The translations under genes were made by a program, and so were the position numbers. The notes beneath the pieces are model-generated. The model saw only the letters and a program-made list of their open reading frames with translations, was not told the DNA's origin and made no database searches. A stretch of DNA of 64,000 nt from Zygnema cylindricum (taxonomy: Eukaryota > Streptophyta > Zygnematophyceae > Zygnematales > Zygnemataceae): NCBI GenBank assembly GCA_037447655.1, contig JBBHKE010001101.1, positions 87,306-151,305 on the forward strand. The letters are read 5' to 3'. Positions 10,140 through 21,656 of this stretch are shown here, piece by piece (positions within the stretch are counted from its first letter, which is position 1; each line of letters starts with the position of its first letter).

Positions 10140-10904
10140 GTGAGCAGTTTTCGCGACAACACTGAAAAGAAATACTTTGCGATGGCACAAGCAACAAAAG
10201 GCGTGGAGGAAGACGAATGGATAATGGACTCCGGTGCATCTGCCCACATGTGCCGCAATCGCCAATTGTTTGAGAGTATTCAATTTATTTCACCCATCCA
10301 AATTTATTTTAGTGATGACATGTTTGTTGAGTCGAAAGCAAAGGGGAGGGTGTCACTTATGTTGAACGTAGATGGAAAACATATAAAAAGGATCTTTGAA
10401 GATTTGTTACATGTCCTCGCTTTTAAAAGAATTTTTTTCTCTACGTCAGTGGCAGAAAAGAAAGGTTTTAATACTATATCTGAGAATGGGAAGAAGACAG
10501 TGAGTAAGAATGGGAAAATAGCTGCAAAGGGATTTGCTGGAGGAAACAATTTGTATCGATTGAGTCTTGCAAATGATAATGACAATGATGTTATGTACTC
10601 AAGTGTAGTTAGTGATTCTGATTTATGGCATAAACGTTTAAGACATGTGAATAATGATAGATTAGAAAAGATGGGAAATCAAAAAATGGTGGAAGGTATA
10701 AAAATTAGTCAAAAACCAGTATCAAATGTATGTGATGGTTGTGAAATGGGAAAAATTCATAAGTTGCCTTTCCCTTCGCAAACTGATTATAGAAGTAGCA
10801 GGGTAATAGACGAATTTATTCAGGTGTATGGGGGACATCTAGATACCCATCTGTGGGAGGTGTTAAGTTTATGCTTACCTTTACAAACGACTATAATAGA
10901 TTAA
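10140..10904 (+). pseudogene. Element C protease and pre-integrase
   Basis: A 254-residue frame with the aspartic protease motif EWIMDSGASAHMCRN, the linker LLHVLAFKRIFFSTSVAEKK and the HHCC pre-integrase module (LWHKRLRHVNNDRLEKM, then VCDGCEMGKIHKLPF). It is closest in layout to element B, showing that B and C are related lineages. A frameshift follows near 10860 at the start of the integrase core. Confidence 0.85.
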
Positions 10905-11747
10905 CTACAGTTTCTTTTTTGAAGAGTAAGGATGAATTTTTTGCAAAGTTTAAGGAAAAAAGGCTTGGGGTAAAAATCTGCATGAGAGAAAGATAGCAGG
11001 ATTCAGATCTGATAATGGAGGGGAGTACATTTCTATTGAGTTTGTAGAATTCTTAAAATTGCATGGAATCTCACGTCAGCTAACTGTTCCTTATTCTCCA
11101 TAACAAAATGGTGTTTCAAAGACGATGAATATGACCATATCAAAGTGTGCTAGGACAATGATGTCTGATATCAACATAGATTTCAAATTTTGGGCAGAGG
11201 CCATAAATTGTGTCGCCTATGTCAGAAACAGGATAGAAACAAGGGCACTAAAAGATAAAACTCCCAACGAAATGTGGACACAACAGAAAACCAGATGTAA
11301 GTCACTTCAAGGTTTTAGGAAGTAAGATTAGTAGATAATGATCCGCAGAAATCGAAGCTAGAACCAAAAGGCATACCAGAGCTATTTCTAGGGTATGATG
11401 ATCATGCCAAAGGTTATAGAGTGTATGACACTAAAAGAAATAGAGTTCTGGTAGCCAGAAACATCATAGTGAAGGATGAAGGAAATGGAGTAGATGTATT
11501 TAATAAGCGTATAGATGAAAAGAAAGAAAAAAGTGTTGATTATATCTTTTTGGAGGAAAATTCTATGTTTTTCAGAAAAAGTGCAAAAAATACATCTCGA
11601 CCAACTCAGAGTGACTTGCAGCATACAGAACCATCTCATCTGCCGGAAACAGGACTTCCTATGCCTAGAAAAGTTACAGAGTCTCCCCTACCTCAAGTTG
11701 AAAGCGAATCACAAGCAGAATCACATGTATCGAGGAGGAGGACATAA
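10905..11747 (+). pseudogene. Element C integrase remnant
   Basis: Broken integrase. Visible pieces include FRSDNGGEYISIEFVEFLKL (about 11003-11062), a PYSP-stop-QNGVS block (about 11090-11117) and ARTMMSDINIDFKFWAEAIN with NRIETRALKDKTPNEMWTQQ (11125-11325). A C-terminal part follows (KGYRVYDTKR type, about 11400-11480) with a linker to 11747. Several stops separate the pieces. Confidence 0.78.
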
Positions 11748-11929
11748 CCACCTATACCAGCGATATAATTTCCAGGTGGAGTCAGGCGAAATACAGCCTT
11801 TGCTCACTCAGCACACACAGAAGAGCCTCTTACGTTGAAGAAAGCTTTTTGAGTAATGAAAAAGAACACTAGGTGGAAGCAGTCAATGAAGAAATGAAGT
11901 CCATCATGGAGGCCCAAACATGAAATCTG

Positions 11930-12865
11930 GTGAAACTTCCTCCGGGGAGAAAGGCTATTGGGAGTAAATGGGTGTTTAAGTTAAAATTGAACCTAGATAA
12001 TACCATAGACAAGTATAAGGCTCGCTTGGTTGCTAAGGGATATAATCAAAAGACGAGGGTAAATTATAAAAAAACTTTTTCACCTGTTGTAAGGTTTCCA
12101 TCTGTCCGCATATTAATTACACTAGCTGTCATAGAGGACTTTGACATCCACCAAATGGATATCAAAACTGCCTTTTTGCATGGTGATTTAGATGAGGTCG
12201 TTTATATCAAGCAGCATGAGGGTTATGAGGAAGCAGGAAAAAAAAATCTTCTATGCAAACTTTTAAAATCTTGGTATGGCCTAAAGCAGGCCCCGCGGCA
12301 GTGGAACAGAAAGTTAGATGAGTTTTTGACAGGGTTAGGATTTACTAGAATTAGCTTTTATCATTCAGTATATGTGATGTCTGGTGATAATCTTAATGAG
12401 GTGATATTCATTGTTGTGTATGTTGATGATCTGTTACAAATCAGTAGGAAAAAAGATAGAATTGATAGAGTTAAACACGCAATTAATTCATAATTTGAAA
12501 TGAAGGATTTGGGTGAGGCAAAATATATTCTTGGAATACAAGTACAAAAAGATAGAGAAAAGAAAATCATTGAGCTAACTCAAAAAGAAGCAATAGGAAA
12601 AATGTTGGAAAAATTTGGCTTGGTTGATGTCAAAGGTTGTGCAACTCCTATGGAGTATAAGCCGAAACTTGAAGGAATGGACAATGAGTTTGGAGTCATA
12701 ATAGATGAGGAACTTAGTGCAGAAGAGCAAAATATTATGTCTCAAGTACCCTACAGACAAGTAGTAGGAAGTCTAATTTACTTCATGAATTGCACTAGGC
12801 CCGATATAGCTGCAACTGTTGATGTTTTAAGCATAAGTCTACAAAATCCACGAAAGAGAGACTAA
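11930..12865 (+). pseudogene. Element C reverse transcriptase
   Basis: Two frames in the same phase, split only by a TAA at 12491-12493. They read SKWVFKLKLNLDNTIDKYKA, LVAKGYNQKTRVNYKKTFSP, DIKTAFLHGDLDEVVYIKQH, the catalytic IVVYVDDLLQIS, then LGEAKYILGIQVQKDREKK and PYRQVVGSLIYFMNCTRPDI. The polymerase core is nearly full length and the YVDD box is present. Confidence 0.87.
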
Positions 12866-13399
12866 GAGGCAGCAAAAAGGGTCTTAAGATATCTTATTGG
12901 GACCAGAAATCTTTAGCTTACTTTGGGAGGGGACAAGGTTAACATTGACACTTGGAGTGATGCTAGCTATGGTGATGTGCCTAATATGAAATCTACAACT
13001 GCGTATGTCATTCAGAAGTGGAACTTGTAGTTGGAGTAGTAAACTTCAAAAAGTCACGGCTCAATCTACGATGGAAGCCGAATACATGGTTGCGAGCGCA
13101 GCCTTAAAATAGTTTTTCCGATTAAGGCATTTCTTCAAGAATTGGGTTTTACACAACACGGGACACATATAATGTGGTGCAAAAATCAGGCAGCCATTTC
13201 TGTGGCTACAAACCTAAGTCACCATTTTAAAAGTAAGCATATGGACGTTCCGCTACATTTGGTACGAGAAAAAGTATTTGCAAGTGTGGTCAAACTTTGC
13301 TATTTGCCTGATGAGAAAATGGTTGCACACATGTTGACAAAAGCCCTTCCAGCTCCTAAGTTGGAATACTGCAGAAAACCATGTGGTCTAAGTGAGTAA
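12866..13399 (+). pseudogene. Element C RNase H
   Basis: Follows the reverse transcriptase with a stop at 12863-12865 and a frameshift near 13010. Pieces are TWSDASYGDVP (about 12952-12984), AQSTMEAEYM, and the final frame 13142-13399 with IMWCKNQAAISVATNLSHHF, KHMDVPLHLVREK and the end MVAHMLTKALPAPKLEYCRK. It ends just upstream of the purine tract and 3' LTR, as expected for copia order. Confidence 0.82.
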
Positions 13400-13421
13400 G
13401 TCTTCTGAATGTTAAGGGGAG

Positions 13422-14218
13422 TATTGAAAAGTAAGCTTTAATAAGTCTTATAAATTAAAGTCTAGGACTTAGAATGTTTTTGGACCACCAACTATTCAAT
13501 ATTAGCTATATTTGGTGTGGATTTTTTAGTATCTCCTCGAGTAATTATCTTTAAGTAAGCTTTAATAAGTCTTAGAAATTAAAGTCTAGGACTTAGAATG
13601 TTTTTGGACCACCAACTATTCAATATTAGCTATATTTGGTGTGGATTTTTTAGTATCTCCTCGAGTAATTATCTTTGAGTAAATTAGTGTGTACAGTCGC
13701 CTATGAATGTAGACGTGATAAATATCTCACGGATATTTAGGGTGTAGATATTGCTACTAGACAATTCTGGTCTAAGTACTTAAATTTTTGTTAGTAGATT
13801 TTTAGGTGAACCTTGTACATACGTTTTAAATGTTTTCTAGATCTTTTGAGTATTTAGTTCAATTAGGAACAATAAGTTTGATATAGAATGTACATTCTAC
13901 ACAGAGTTAAGGAAATGAGAGCACTAAGTGCACTTTAAGTTGTTTTATTTTTTATTGTCCTTGATTTGACTGTGGTATATGTTTGTCTTGTTAAAAGACC
14001 TCTTTCATTTGGAGTTACATATCTTACATTATAGATCTAGTCTACTAAGCATTTCTCTTTGGGTTTGCTTCTTCTATCATGTCTACTGGTGGCTTAGTCC
14101 TTGCGGGCGCAAGTGCTCCTCGCGCACCTGCTGTTGGGACGAATATACCAGCTGGTGCGAGTGAGACGCCGAGTGCTAGTGGATCACAATCAAGTTTGAG
14201 TGCCCATGACCTTCAACA
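13422..14218 (+). repeat. Element C 3' LTR (797 bp) with open Gag start and internal duplication
   Basis: Matches the 5' LTR but contains a direct duplication of 124 bp (13429-13552 and 13553-13676). Its last 140 bases hold an ATG (14079-14081) and 46 open codons plus two bases, reading MSTGGLVLAGASAPRAP and on to SAHDLQ. The reading phase at the CAACA end is the same as in element B and the solo LTR. Confidence 0.88.
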
Positions 14219-15469
14219 CAATCCCCATGCTCTATCTCTACAGTAGGGATCTTTCTCATTTTGGTCAAAACAATGGTTTTTCTCTACACATATGCATATA
14301 GGCTCCTGAATCAATTATCCATCATTCTTTCAGGAGCTTCTCTTACTCCACGGAAAGCACACTTTTGCCTCTTTGGAATCTCTAGCTCACCTTTCACCTT
14401 TGGCTCCTCGTTGAGGAGAAGTTTTCCATCATCCTTAATCAAAATCCTCTCCCATGAATTGTATTGTCACAAATGCCTTCTTCTTTCTTGCGGCTGATTT
14501 TTGGATCCGCCCCTCCTTCAATCTCAGCTCAGTCGGTTTAGTACACTCCGCCATTTATTTTCCTTGCTTCTTACAAAAGTGACAAATGCCCTTCCGAGGC
14601 CTTAATTCAAATCTGTCCCATTTGTTTCCTCTTCCTCCTCCAACAAAGTTTCCGTAAGGTTTCTTGCAATCCTTATCCCCGAGTTAGTTCCAGCAGCCAA
14701 TGCTTGAATCCTCTTCCTCCTCTCCGAATCACAATTGTGATTCCCCCAACCGAAATCATCCCCACAATGGATTACTAGATCCATCGATAATCAGGCAAAT
14801 CTTGAACCCTATTAACAATGTTTACATAATCATCTAGGAGTTTTATCAAAATAGTATTCACCTTTTTTTTCTCGATCTCCATTTTTTCAACACTCTCCAA
14901 CTCCATAAATAACGCGAGCAAGTCATTACAAAAGTCTAACATCTTTCCTCGTTTGTACACATATGCTTGTACCTTCTGACATGTTAGCTTCCGCTACTGA
15001 ATTGTACCACTCTTGTAAATGTTGACAAGAGACTTCGACAACTCGTAAGCCCTGTCCACATGAAGATGAGGTGTAGAAACAGGTTGAGTGAGACTCCGAG
15101 AATAAAATGAGTCGCCACGGTGATGTTGAAATCCCAGGTTTCAATATCATTTGCCTCGGTTTTTTGAACATCTACTACCGAAACTGATCCAGTAGCCATC
15201 AATGTCAGTTTTTTTTCCCCTTCTGCTTCTTTTTGTCCGACACGATGCTTTCCCTAATATCCTCTACAACCTCTGCCTCCACAGATCCTCCAGTGAATTG
15301 AGATCCTCCAAACCGTGGTGGAACTCCGAACTTTGCAGGTTGCTGACGCACACGACCACTAACGATGCCCAATAGGCGTTTTTCAAACAATGCACCCCTT
15401 ATCATGGTTTCCCAATACATAAACCCTGTTCCATAGAAAATGGGCATTCTAGAGGGTGGGCCGATAACC
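14219..15469 (-). pseudogene. Element A gag and protease region with primer-binding site
   Basis: The right target duplication of C (CAATC, 14219-14223) is followed by the rest of element A on the minus strand. Near 14226-14268 it reads MRKIPTVEIEHGD, the same block found after the protease of element D. Upstream parts are gag: KMLDFCNDLLALFMELESVE (about 14890-14945), NDIETWDFNITVATHFILGV (about 15080-15150) and PPSRMPIFYGTGFMYWETMI (about 15400-15460). The minus-strand bases at 15457-15469 read GGTTATCGGCCCA, a half-tRNA-iMet primer-binding site with one mismatch, again in the Gag frame (K-V-I-G-P-P). Stops and frameshifts are frequent. Confidence 0.8.
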
Positions 15470-16560
15470 TTTAACTCTGTGACCTCGATTAGTCCACAGA
15501 ATGTCTAGCTTATATGAAGCCTCTAGGATAATATTTGCACATTTGACTTTGCCGATAAATAAGTGCCACCATGGCACGCAAAAACTCTGACCAATTATAC
15601 CTCTCTGTAGACTAGACTTCTCTAAGTTTGCAGCCAAACGAATCGTTGAATTTGCTCCCATGAGCATTAAGTTATGGTTGGCCAAAGATGTTCTATAAAT
15701 ACAAATGCACTCTGGGAGAGAGAGGCGGCTACCTAAATTTTGTCTATGTCCTAAGCTCCCTCTTTGAACCTACTACTAGTGTTCCTAGAAAACCAAAAGA
15801 CTGTAAAATACAAGAGAGTACAAGTACCGCTGTACTTCTTCAATAGCCATATTACGGCATGGCTGTTCCAATAACGTGTGTTAGTTTTTGAGCTATAGTT
15901 GCTCCCTCGTAATAACTGATGTCCAATCATAACTCGCAACGTGTCGTTTGCCGACATTGGCTTGCAAAACGCCAAATGTCTACCCCTGATTTTTGGCCCC
16001 TCTACGAGCGGTTGATCGCGAATGATGTTTGATTTCGTCCGTTGAAAATAAATGTCGTTTTGTTTATTTCGTGCGGTCCAGTTTTTCGTGCTGTCCTACA
16101 CGTTTCATGTTCATCTCGTTCCGTAAGCTATTAATTGAAATGTGTCGCCCCGTCACTATTTAAATATTTATCCCATCCCATATACGTAACGCTTCATCAA
16201 CACCTACTGGATAAAGCGGAAGGCTAATCCAAACGGCAGATATCGAAGAGGTCATACACTCAAATCCTCTCCCAAGCGGTCTATCTTTTGTAAGGGTTGT
16301 GTCTTCTGCCTATCTTCTTATTTGCCTGAGGCAGCTTTGGTTGCCTGCCAGTTCTCACTGACAACCTCAAGTATGAGAGTTGTAAAATGGCAATAGACTA
16401 ACTAGATAGAATACAAAATACCCTTTTTGAACAGCCACACCTCATCTCAATGTAGAGAGAGCCTCCGATTAGTGGGAGGCACTCGATTACATTTACATAA
16501 GTGGCACAATTCAGAAACAGAAACTTGCCGATCAGAAAATTTAAGCATTTATTCACAAAA
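15470..16560 (-). other. Probable degraded 5' LTR of element A and flank; no gene
   Basis: By position this should start with the 5' LTR of A, since the primer-binding site ends at 15469. The expected CAACA end is not present (the minus strand reads GTTAAA there), and I found no matching second LTR, so limits are unknown. A minus-strand ATG at 15683-15685 (MANHNLMLMGANSTIRLA) could be a decayed Gag start. From about 16000 on I see no coding signal until element D begins. Confidence 0.4.
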
Positions 16561-16810
16561 GAGAGAAAATGCTTGACTTTTGTAATGAATAAGCCGTCCT
16601 ATTTGTGGAATTTGGGAGTGTCGTGAAGGTGAAATTTGAAAAGGAGAAGGTGGATACCTTGTTGATGAAGCTTCCTGAGGAGTATGACAATAATGTCAAT
16701 AGAGTTCAAGATCTATCGGAGAGCCGATGGATTTGGAATACAGTGGTGGAATGATCTTGGTTAGAGAGAATACCATTAAGCTTTGAAGCAGAGGAAAGAT
16801 TGGTCAAGCC

Positions 16811-17337
16811 TTGGCCGCCGGAACAAATTGGAGAGATCAAGAGAACAAGAAACCATATGGAAGTTTTAGTGGAGGAGGAAAAGGAGTCCAACCGGATGGA
16901 TCTAGACCTCGGCCACCAAAAGAAATTTGCCATTTTTGCAAAAAGCCATGTTGTTATATCGCAGAGTGCACCAAGTTGACCAAACTGAGGCTTAAGGAGA
17001 ACAATCCCAGTGTATCTTGTGGAAAGAAGAAGGCACTCGTAACCATGCTGGTAAAAGAGGAGATCTCCGACGAAGAAAAAAAAGAGTTTCTTCTCAACGA
17101 AAACTTGGAGGAAAAAGAAATACCAAGAAGGCACAAATGTGCAATCGGAGCTATCCTAGAGCTCCGGAGGAAGGTTTGATCATAGACTCGGGTGCCTCAA
17201 TGTATATGTGTCGTCGAAAGCAATTATTTACGGAGCTGAGAAAGATTCCCACTGTCGAGATAGGGTATGGGGATAGGAGAGTAGTAAATGCATATCTTTT
17301 GGGATCACTAGATATAAAATTACTAATTGAGGGTTAG
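16811..17337 (+). pseudogene. Element D zinc knuckle and protease remnant
   Basis: Two overlapping frames. The first gives a charged gag tail and the altered zinc knuckle ICHFCKKPCCYIAECTKL. The second carries GLIIDSGASMYMCRRKQLFT, the aspartic protease active site, and continues to GSLDIKLLIEG before a stop. The frameshift lies around 17120-17170. The lost knuckle histidine would impair RNA binding by Gag. Confidence 0.75.
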
Positions 17338-17842
17338 ACATCTATAGTTACATTCTCAGATAATTTCTAAATACCTCAGTTAAGCAAGAATCTCATCTCT
17401 ACCTCTGTTCTAGATGACAAAGATTTTGAGACTTACACTAGGAAGGGAACTTTCACAACAAAGTATGATGATGAGATCTATTTCACTGCTGAAAAAGGTA
17501 GCCAACGAATATTTAGGCTTAACTTGAGCAATGAAAAGAAGAAAGCTTATTATGTTGGTGTCCCCGAGATAATGATATGGCATAAGCAGCTGGGGCATGT
17601 GAATTTGGACAAATTGAGGGAAATCAAAAAGCTGGGTTTAGTGGAAGAGATTCACTTTGGGATAGTGAACTGATGGATGATTGTAGTGATTGTGCACAAG
17701 GTAAGGCTCACACATTACCCTTCCCCAAAATCGCCACTTATAAAAGGGAAAGGGTACTAGATCTAAACACACTAACATCTAGGGACCTGTTAGAGTACCT
17801 TCGGTAGGAGGGAAAAGATATATGTTAATTATAACTGATGAG

Positions 17843-18188
17843 TGGTCTTAATATTCCAGAGTTTACTTTCTTTAAAAACAAGTCTGAAGCACCTCGTTAC
17901 TTTAAAAAATATAAAGCATGGAGTGAGAAGTTGCATGGAACCCCTATTAAAGAATCTATGGACATAATAAGGGGGAATACACATCTCACCAGTTTGAGGT
18001 GTTTTTGAGAGATCATGGTCTTAATATTCCAGAGTTTACTTTTCTTAAAAACAAGTCTGAAGCACCTCTTTAATTTAAAAAATATAAATTATGGAGTGAG
18101 AAGTTGCATGGAACCCCTATTAAAAGAATCTAAAGACATAATAAAAGGGAATACACATCTCACCAGTTTGAGGTGTTTTTGAGAGATC
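17843..18188 (+). repeat. Tandem 173-bp duplication inside element D integrase
   Basis: The block 17843-18015, starting TGGTCTTAATATTCCAGAG, is repeated at 18016-18188 with a few differences (for example TCGTTAC against TCTTTAA). Relatives have one copy of this integrase stretch, so this is a local duplication after insertion. Confidence 0.88.
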
Positions 18189-18757
18189 ATGGAGTGCAAC
18201 ATCAAAAGAGTGTCCTTGATAACCCAGAGCAAAATTGTGTAGCTGAAATACTTAATTGATCTCTAGGTGATAGTGCCCAAAGCATGCTCACAGATAAAGA
18301 AATAGGAAAACGCTTTTGGGCCGAGCTATAAATTATGCAAATTATATCAAAAATATAGTTTTTACTTTGGCTATAAAAAGGGAAACACCTTATGAGAGAT
18401 GGGTTAGAAGGAAGCCGGATGTATCTCATCTAAAAGTATTTAGGAGTCAAGTGTACAGTCAAAATTCTAACCGAAAGGATTAGAAGCTAGAAGCCAAGGG
18501 AAAGCCAAGATATCTAGTGGGATATGATAAGGATGTTAACGAATATCAAGCTATGATCTCGAAGAAAAAATATTATGATGGTTAAGCATCTTGGTCTCAT
18601 AGATGAAGGAAAGTCAAAAGATCCCTTCAAATATTCTAAGACAATCAAAATTAGATTTGACTCAGAGAGTGAGTAAGAGTGAGAATTCTCTGAAAAAAAT
18701 GTCAATCATCAGACAATCGCAGCTTCAAAAGAAAAACAAGCCGAGGATAAGACACCT

Positions 18758-19717
18758 ATGAATGTGCAAGCTCCAATCCAGTTCGAGGACATGGAGGAAG
18801 AGGAGCCAGCTCCCATGGTCACAAGAGCAGATGAAGTGGTTCAGAAGAACCTGATTTTACCATCTATTCCAGCTTCTGAGTTTGAGGGAGGAGGTAGGAG
18901 CAACAAAAGGTTGCAAGAAAAACATGAAGTTCACAAGGTAACAAAACTTTCACATCCTGATAAGCCTTCGACTTACTACGAGGTAGTGAAAAGTCTATAA
19001 AAAGACAGATGGATTAGAGCCATTAATGATAGAATGGCTTCCATTACGGAAGCTAATACTTGGGAATAAGTGGACTCTCCTCCAAACAAAAAGTTGATTG
19101 GGTGTAAATGGGTGTTTAAAATGAAATTGAATCCAGATAACACCATTTAGAGGTATAGAGCCTGATTAGTAGCAAAAGGTTTTACCCAAAAAGAGGGAAT
19201 TCACTATGAAAAGAGCTTTGCACCAATTGTACGCTTTCCCTCCGTAAGGATTCTCCTCAGTCTAGCATCAGTGGAATACATGCAAATTCATCAGATGGAT
19301 ATCAAAACTACCTTCCTCAATGTTGAACTAAAAGAAGAAATTTTTATAAAACAGCAAGAAGGCATTGTGGAGAAAGGAGAGGAGAGTAAAGTTTGCAGAC
19401 TTATTAAATCTCTGTATGGGCTTAAACATGCACTTTGACAATGGAACAAGAAACTGGATGAATTCCTTATCAATCTGGGTTATGTTAGAATCAGCTTTGA
19501 CCACTATATTTATATGTTTCAGGATGAAAGGTGGGTAATTTTTATTGCCATCTATGTAGATGATATGCTAGTATTGAGTAAGTCTATTGAAAAGATCAAT
19601 AAGCTAAAGAAATATTTAAGAAGCACATTTGACACGAAATATTTAGGGGAGGCAAGATATATTCTAGGAATTAAAATAAAAAATAATATAGAGAAAAGAG
19701 TAATCAAAATAATGTAG
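18758..19717 (+). pseudogene. Element D reverse transcriptase remnant
   Basis: Starts with a linker frame (18758-19000, ending KLSHPDKPSTYYEVVKSL). It continues as CKWVFKMKLNPDNTI (about 19107), LVAKGFTQKEGIHYEKSFAP, SLYGLKHAL and the catalytic frame 19514-19717 with IAIYVDDMLVLSKSIEK and YLGEARYILGIKIK. Several single-base stops interrupt it. It matches the reverse transcriptase of element A closely. Confidence 0.82.
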
Positions 19718-19962
19718 AGCAAAATAGTAATCATGTTAACTCAGAAAGAGGCGATTGGAAATATGTTAGAAAATTTTCAGATGGATAACGCAAAGATTTG
19801 TACCACTCCCATCTACTTGAAGAAAGTGAGTGATGCGAGTGTAGAATGAGGTGTGATCATTTTTGATGAAGAAATGAGCTCTGAAAAAAAACAATTCATA
19901 AAGTTAATTCCTTATGACAGGTCGTTGGAAGTCTGATTTATTTCATGAATTTTACCAAGCTC

Positions 19963-21024
19963 TGTTGGTTTTTGGAAACCTTTAGTCCTCTCTATATCAC
20001 ATTGCTATGCTGCCATGCTGCGCTGGTCACACCGCAGACATAGCAGCATGTATGAAAAAGATATTGTGCTGCCATGCTGCGCTGGTCACATCGCAGGCAT
20101 AGCAGCTTGCATACTAAGTACTAAGAGTATTGAACGTAAGGAATTGGACTTCAAATGACGCAAAGAAACATAGACGAAAGTGTTGAATGTGTTGGAGAAA
20201 TGGACGGCGGATCGCGAAGCCATCCGATGATTAACATTCGAAATGATTTAAATTGTACGTCGGCCGTACGAAACATAATGCGGCGGTCAACATGTGATGA
20301 ATTGGACGCCACCGGAGCTACGGACGGCAACGTTGTCAGTTTGGTGAGGGACGCGAAATCGCGTCCATCACATGATATTTATTTTGGACAGTCCTGATTT
20401 GTTTGACGGAATTCGTACGACGTGTAAATATTTAACAATGTTTTGTCCTGTGTTTTTAATTATTAGTGTAGATCTTAGGTACACTCACATTAATAGAGGT
20501 AGTTGATTGATTAATAACCGCTGGTATGCCTCCGTACAGTTAGTAGTAAGCTGTAGTGTATATTTGTAGGACTTAGTCATTTCTAGACTTAGGAACTTTT
20601 TGGACAGAAACTGTTTCTACTCCTTTTTGGGAATTTCATCTGAGAATTGCTCTCAAGTTTATTGGCAGAATTATCCGAAATATTGCATGTGTGTTCCTCC
20701 TTGTGTGGGAAATATTGTGGCGAATTTGCAGACCTATTGTGTGTCTGGTTTGCTTCGGGCTTCATTGTGAAGTTGGTCATATTTATCAAAGTTCTGGCAG
20801 GCTGTTTTTCTGCAACTTTGACTGAGTGTTGTGATTATTCGGTTTGGTATTATTGTATAAAATTTGGTGGGAATACTAAGTGGACTAGGAAATATCTGGT
20901 TGAGTAGTCTCAGCTTGGTTTGGTAATTCTGTATAATTCTGAGTGGAATCAAAGGAGGATGTTTTGGGGTAGTCTGTGGTGCTTCCGAGGGTACATTCAT
21001 GGCTGAAAAGGGCTATGAACAACA
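19963..21024 (+). mobile_element. Solo LTR (1062 bp) of a B-like copia family inserted in element D
   Basis: Begins TGTTGG and shares the first 35 or so bases of the B LTR (through CTTTAGTCCTCTCTATATC). It ends CAACA at 21020-21024. Flanks are AGCTC (19958-19962) and AGCTG (21025-21029), a 5-bp duplication with one change. On either side the D reverse transcriptase/RNase H reading (FMNFTKL, then SRSLDDPKKKDWEAAKSVMR) is simply split. Its last 26 bases are ATG plus seven codons and two bases (MAEKGYEQ), so this LTR also carries a Gag start in the same phase as B and C. It contains two similar 40-bp blocks around 19998-20107 (GCTGCCATGCTGCGCTGGTC). Confidence 0.85.
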
Positions 21025-21656
21025 AGCTGTACATATTTGGAGCAGTTGGGGTACTTAGTAGGAGTCTTGATGATCCTAAGAAGAAAGATTGGGAGGCAGC
21101 CAAGAGCGTCATGAGATATATGATGAGAACCATAGATCTTTGGTTACATGTGGGAGTGGAGAATACTGACATCACCACTTAGATTGATGCCACCTATGGG
21201 GCTGCTCCTATGAGCAAGTGTACATCTGGATATGTTGTGTATGTCAGGAATGGTGCTTGCTGTTGAAGCAGTAAGCAACAAAAGGTGGTTGCTTAGTCCA
21301 CTATGGAGGTTGAGTACATGGCCTATTGTTCTGCTGTCAAAGAGCTCATGTGGATGAAGTCTCTCTTGCAAAAACTTGGGTTCATGAAGGTTGGTGTTAA
21401 AAAAGTGTTCCGTGATAACCAAGCTGCCATTGATATTGCACCTAATCCAAAACACAATTTCAAAGCTAAACATATAGATATAAGATTGAGCTTTGTGAGA
21501 GAAAAAGTTGAAAAAACAAAATTGTGAGTTTGGAATATAAAAATGATGGGGAAATGGTGGCAGATATGATGACAAAGCTAGTCCAATCTCCTACACTAAA
21601 ATTTTGTAGAGAACAGTGTGGACTGAAAGAAAAGAATGATTAGAAAATAAGAGAAG
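21025..21656 (+). pseudogene. Element D RNase H remnant
   Basis: Continues element D after the solo LTR: GVLSRSLDDPKKKDWEAAKS (about 21052-21111), a broken IDATYGAAPMSKCTSGY block, then the frame 21303-21527 with MEVEYMAYCSAVKELMWMKS, FRDNQAAIDIAPNPKHNFKA and KHIDIRLSFVREKVE. The end is MVADMMTKLVQSPTLKFCRE and CGLKEKND with a stop near 21644. A frameshift lies at about 21520. The LTR of D probably starts near 21657 (TTGAAATTTTAGG). Confidence 0.82.

Larger units (their letters stand above)
8647..14218 (+). mobile_element. Copia element C, complete but decayed LTR retrotransposon nested in element A
   Basis: A 5572-bp plus-strand element. It has the 5' LTR (8647-9318), a perfect half-tRNA-iMet primer-binding site (9319-9331), gag, protease, pre-integrase, integrase, reverse transcriptase and RNase H remnants (to 13399), a purine tract TTAAGGGGAG (13412-13421) and the 3' LTR (13422-14218). 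Flanks are CTATC on the left and CAATC on the right, a 5-bp target duplication with one change. Many stops and frameshifts show it is older than B. The 5' LTR has an extra base in the Gag start region that breaks the frame, while the 3' LTR copy is open. Confidence 0.9.
16565..19962 (+). mobile_element. Copia element D, gag to reverse transcriptase, decayed
   Basis: A plus-strand copy of the same family as A, 5'-truncated. Gag starts at KMLDFCNE (about 16568), followed by NNVNRVQDL and a damaged zinc knuckle at about 16930-16970 (CHFCKKPCCYIAEC, where the usual Gly-His before the last Cys is Cys-Cys). Next come a protease motif LIIDSGASMYMC (about 17175), RKIPTVEIGYGDRRVV, pre-integrase MIWHKQLGHVNLDKLREIKK (about 17575), a broken and internally duplicated integrase, and reverse transcriptase pieces to 19717 with IAIYVDDMLVLS. 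It is interrupted at 19962 by a solo LTR and resumes at 21025. Many stops; no function expected. Confidence 0.85.
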
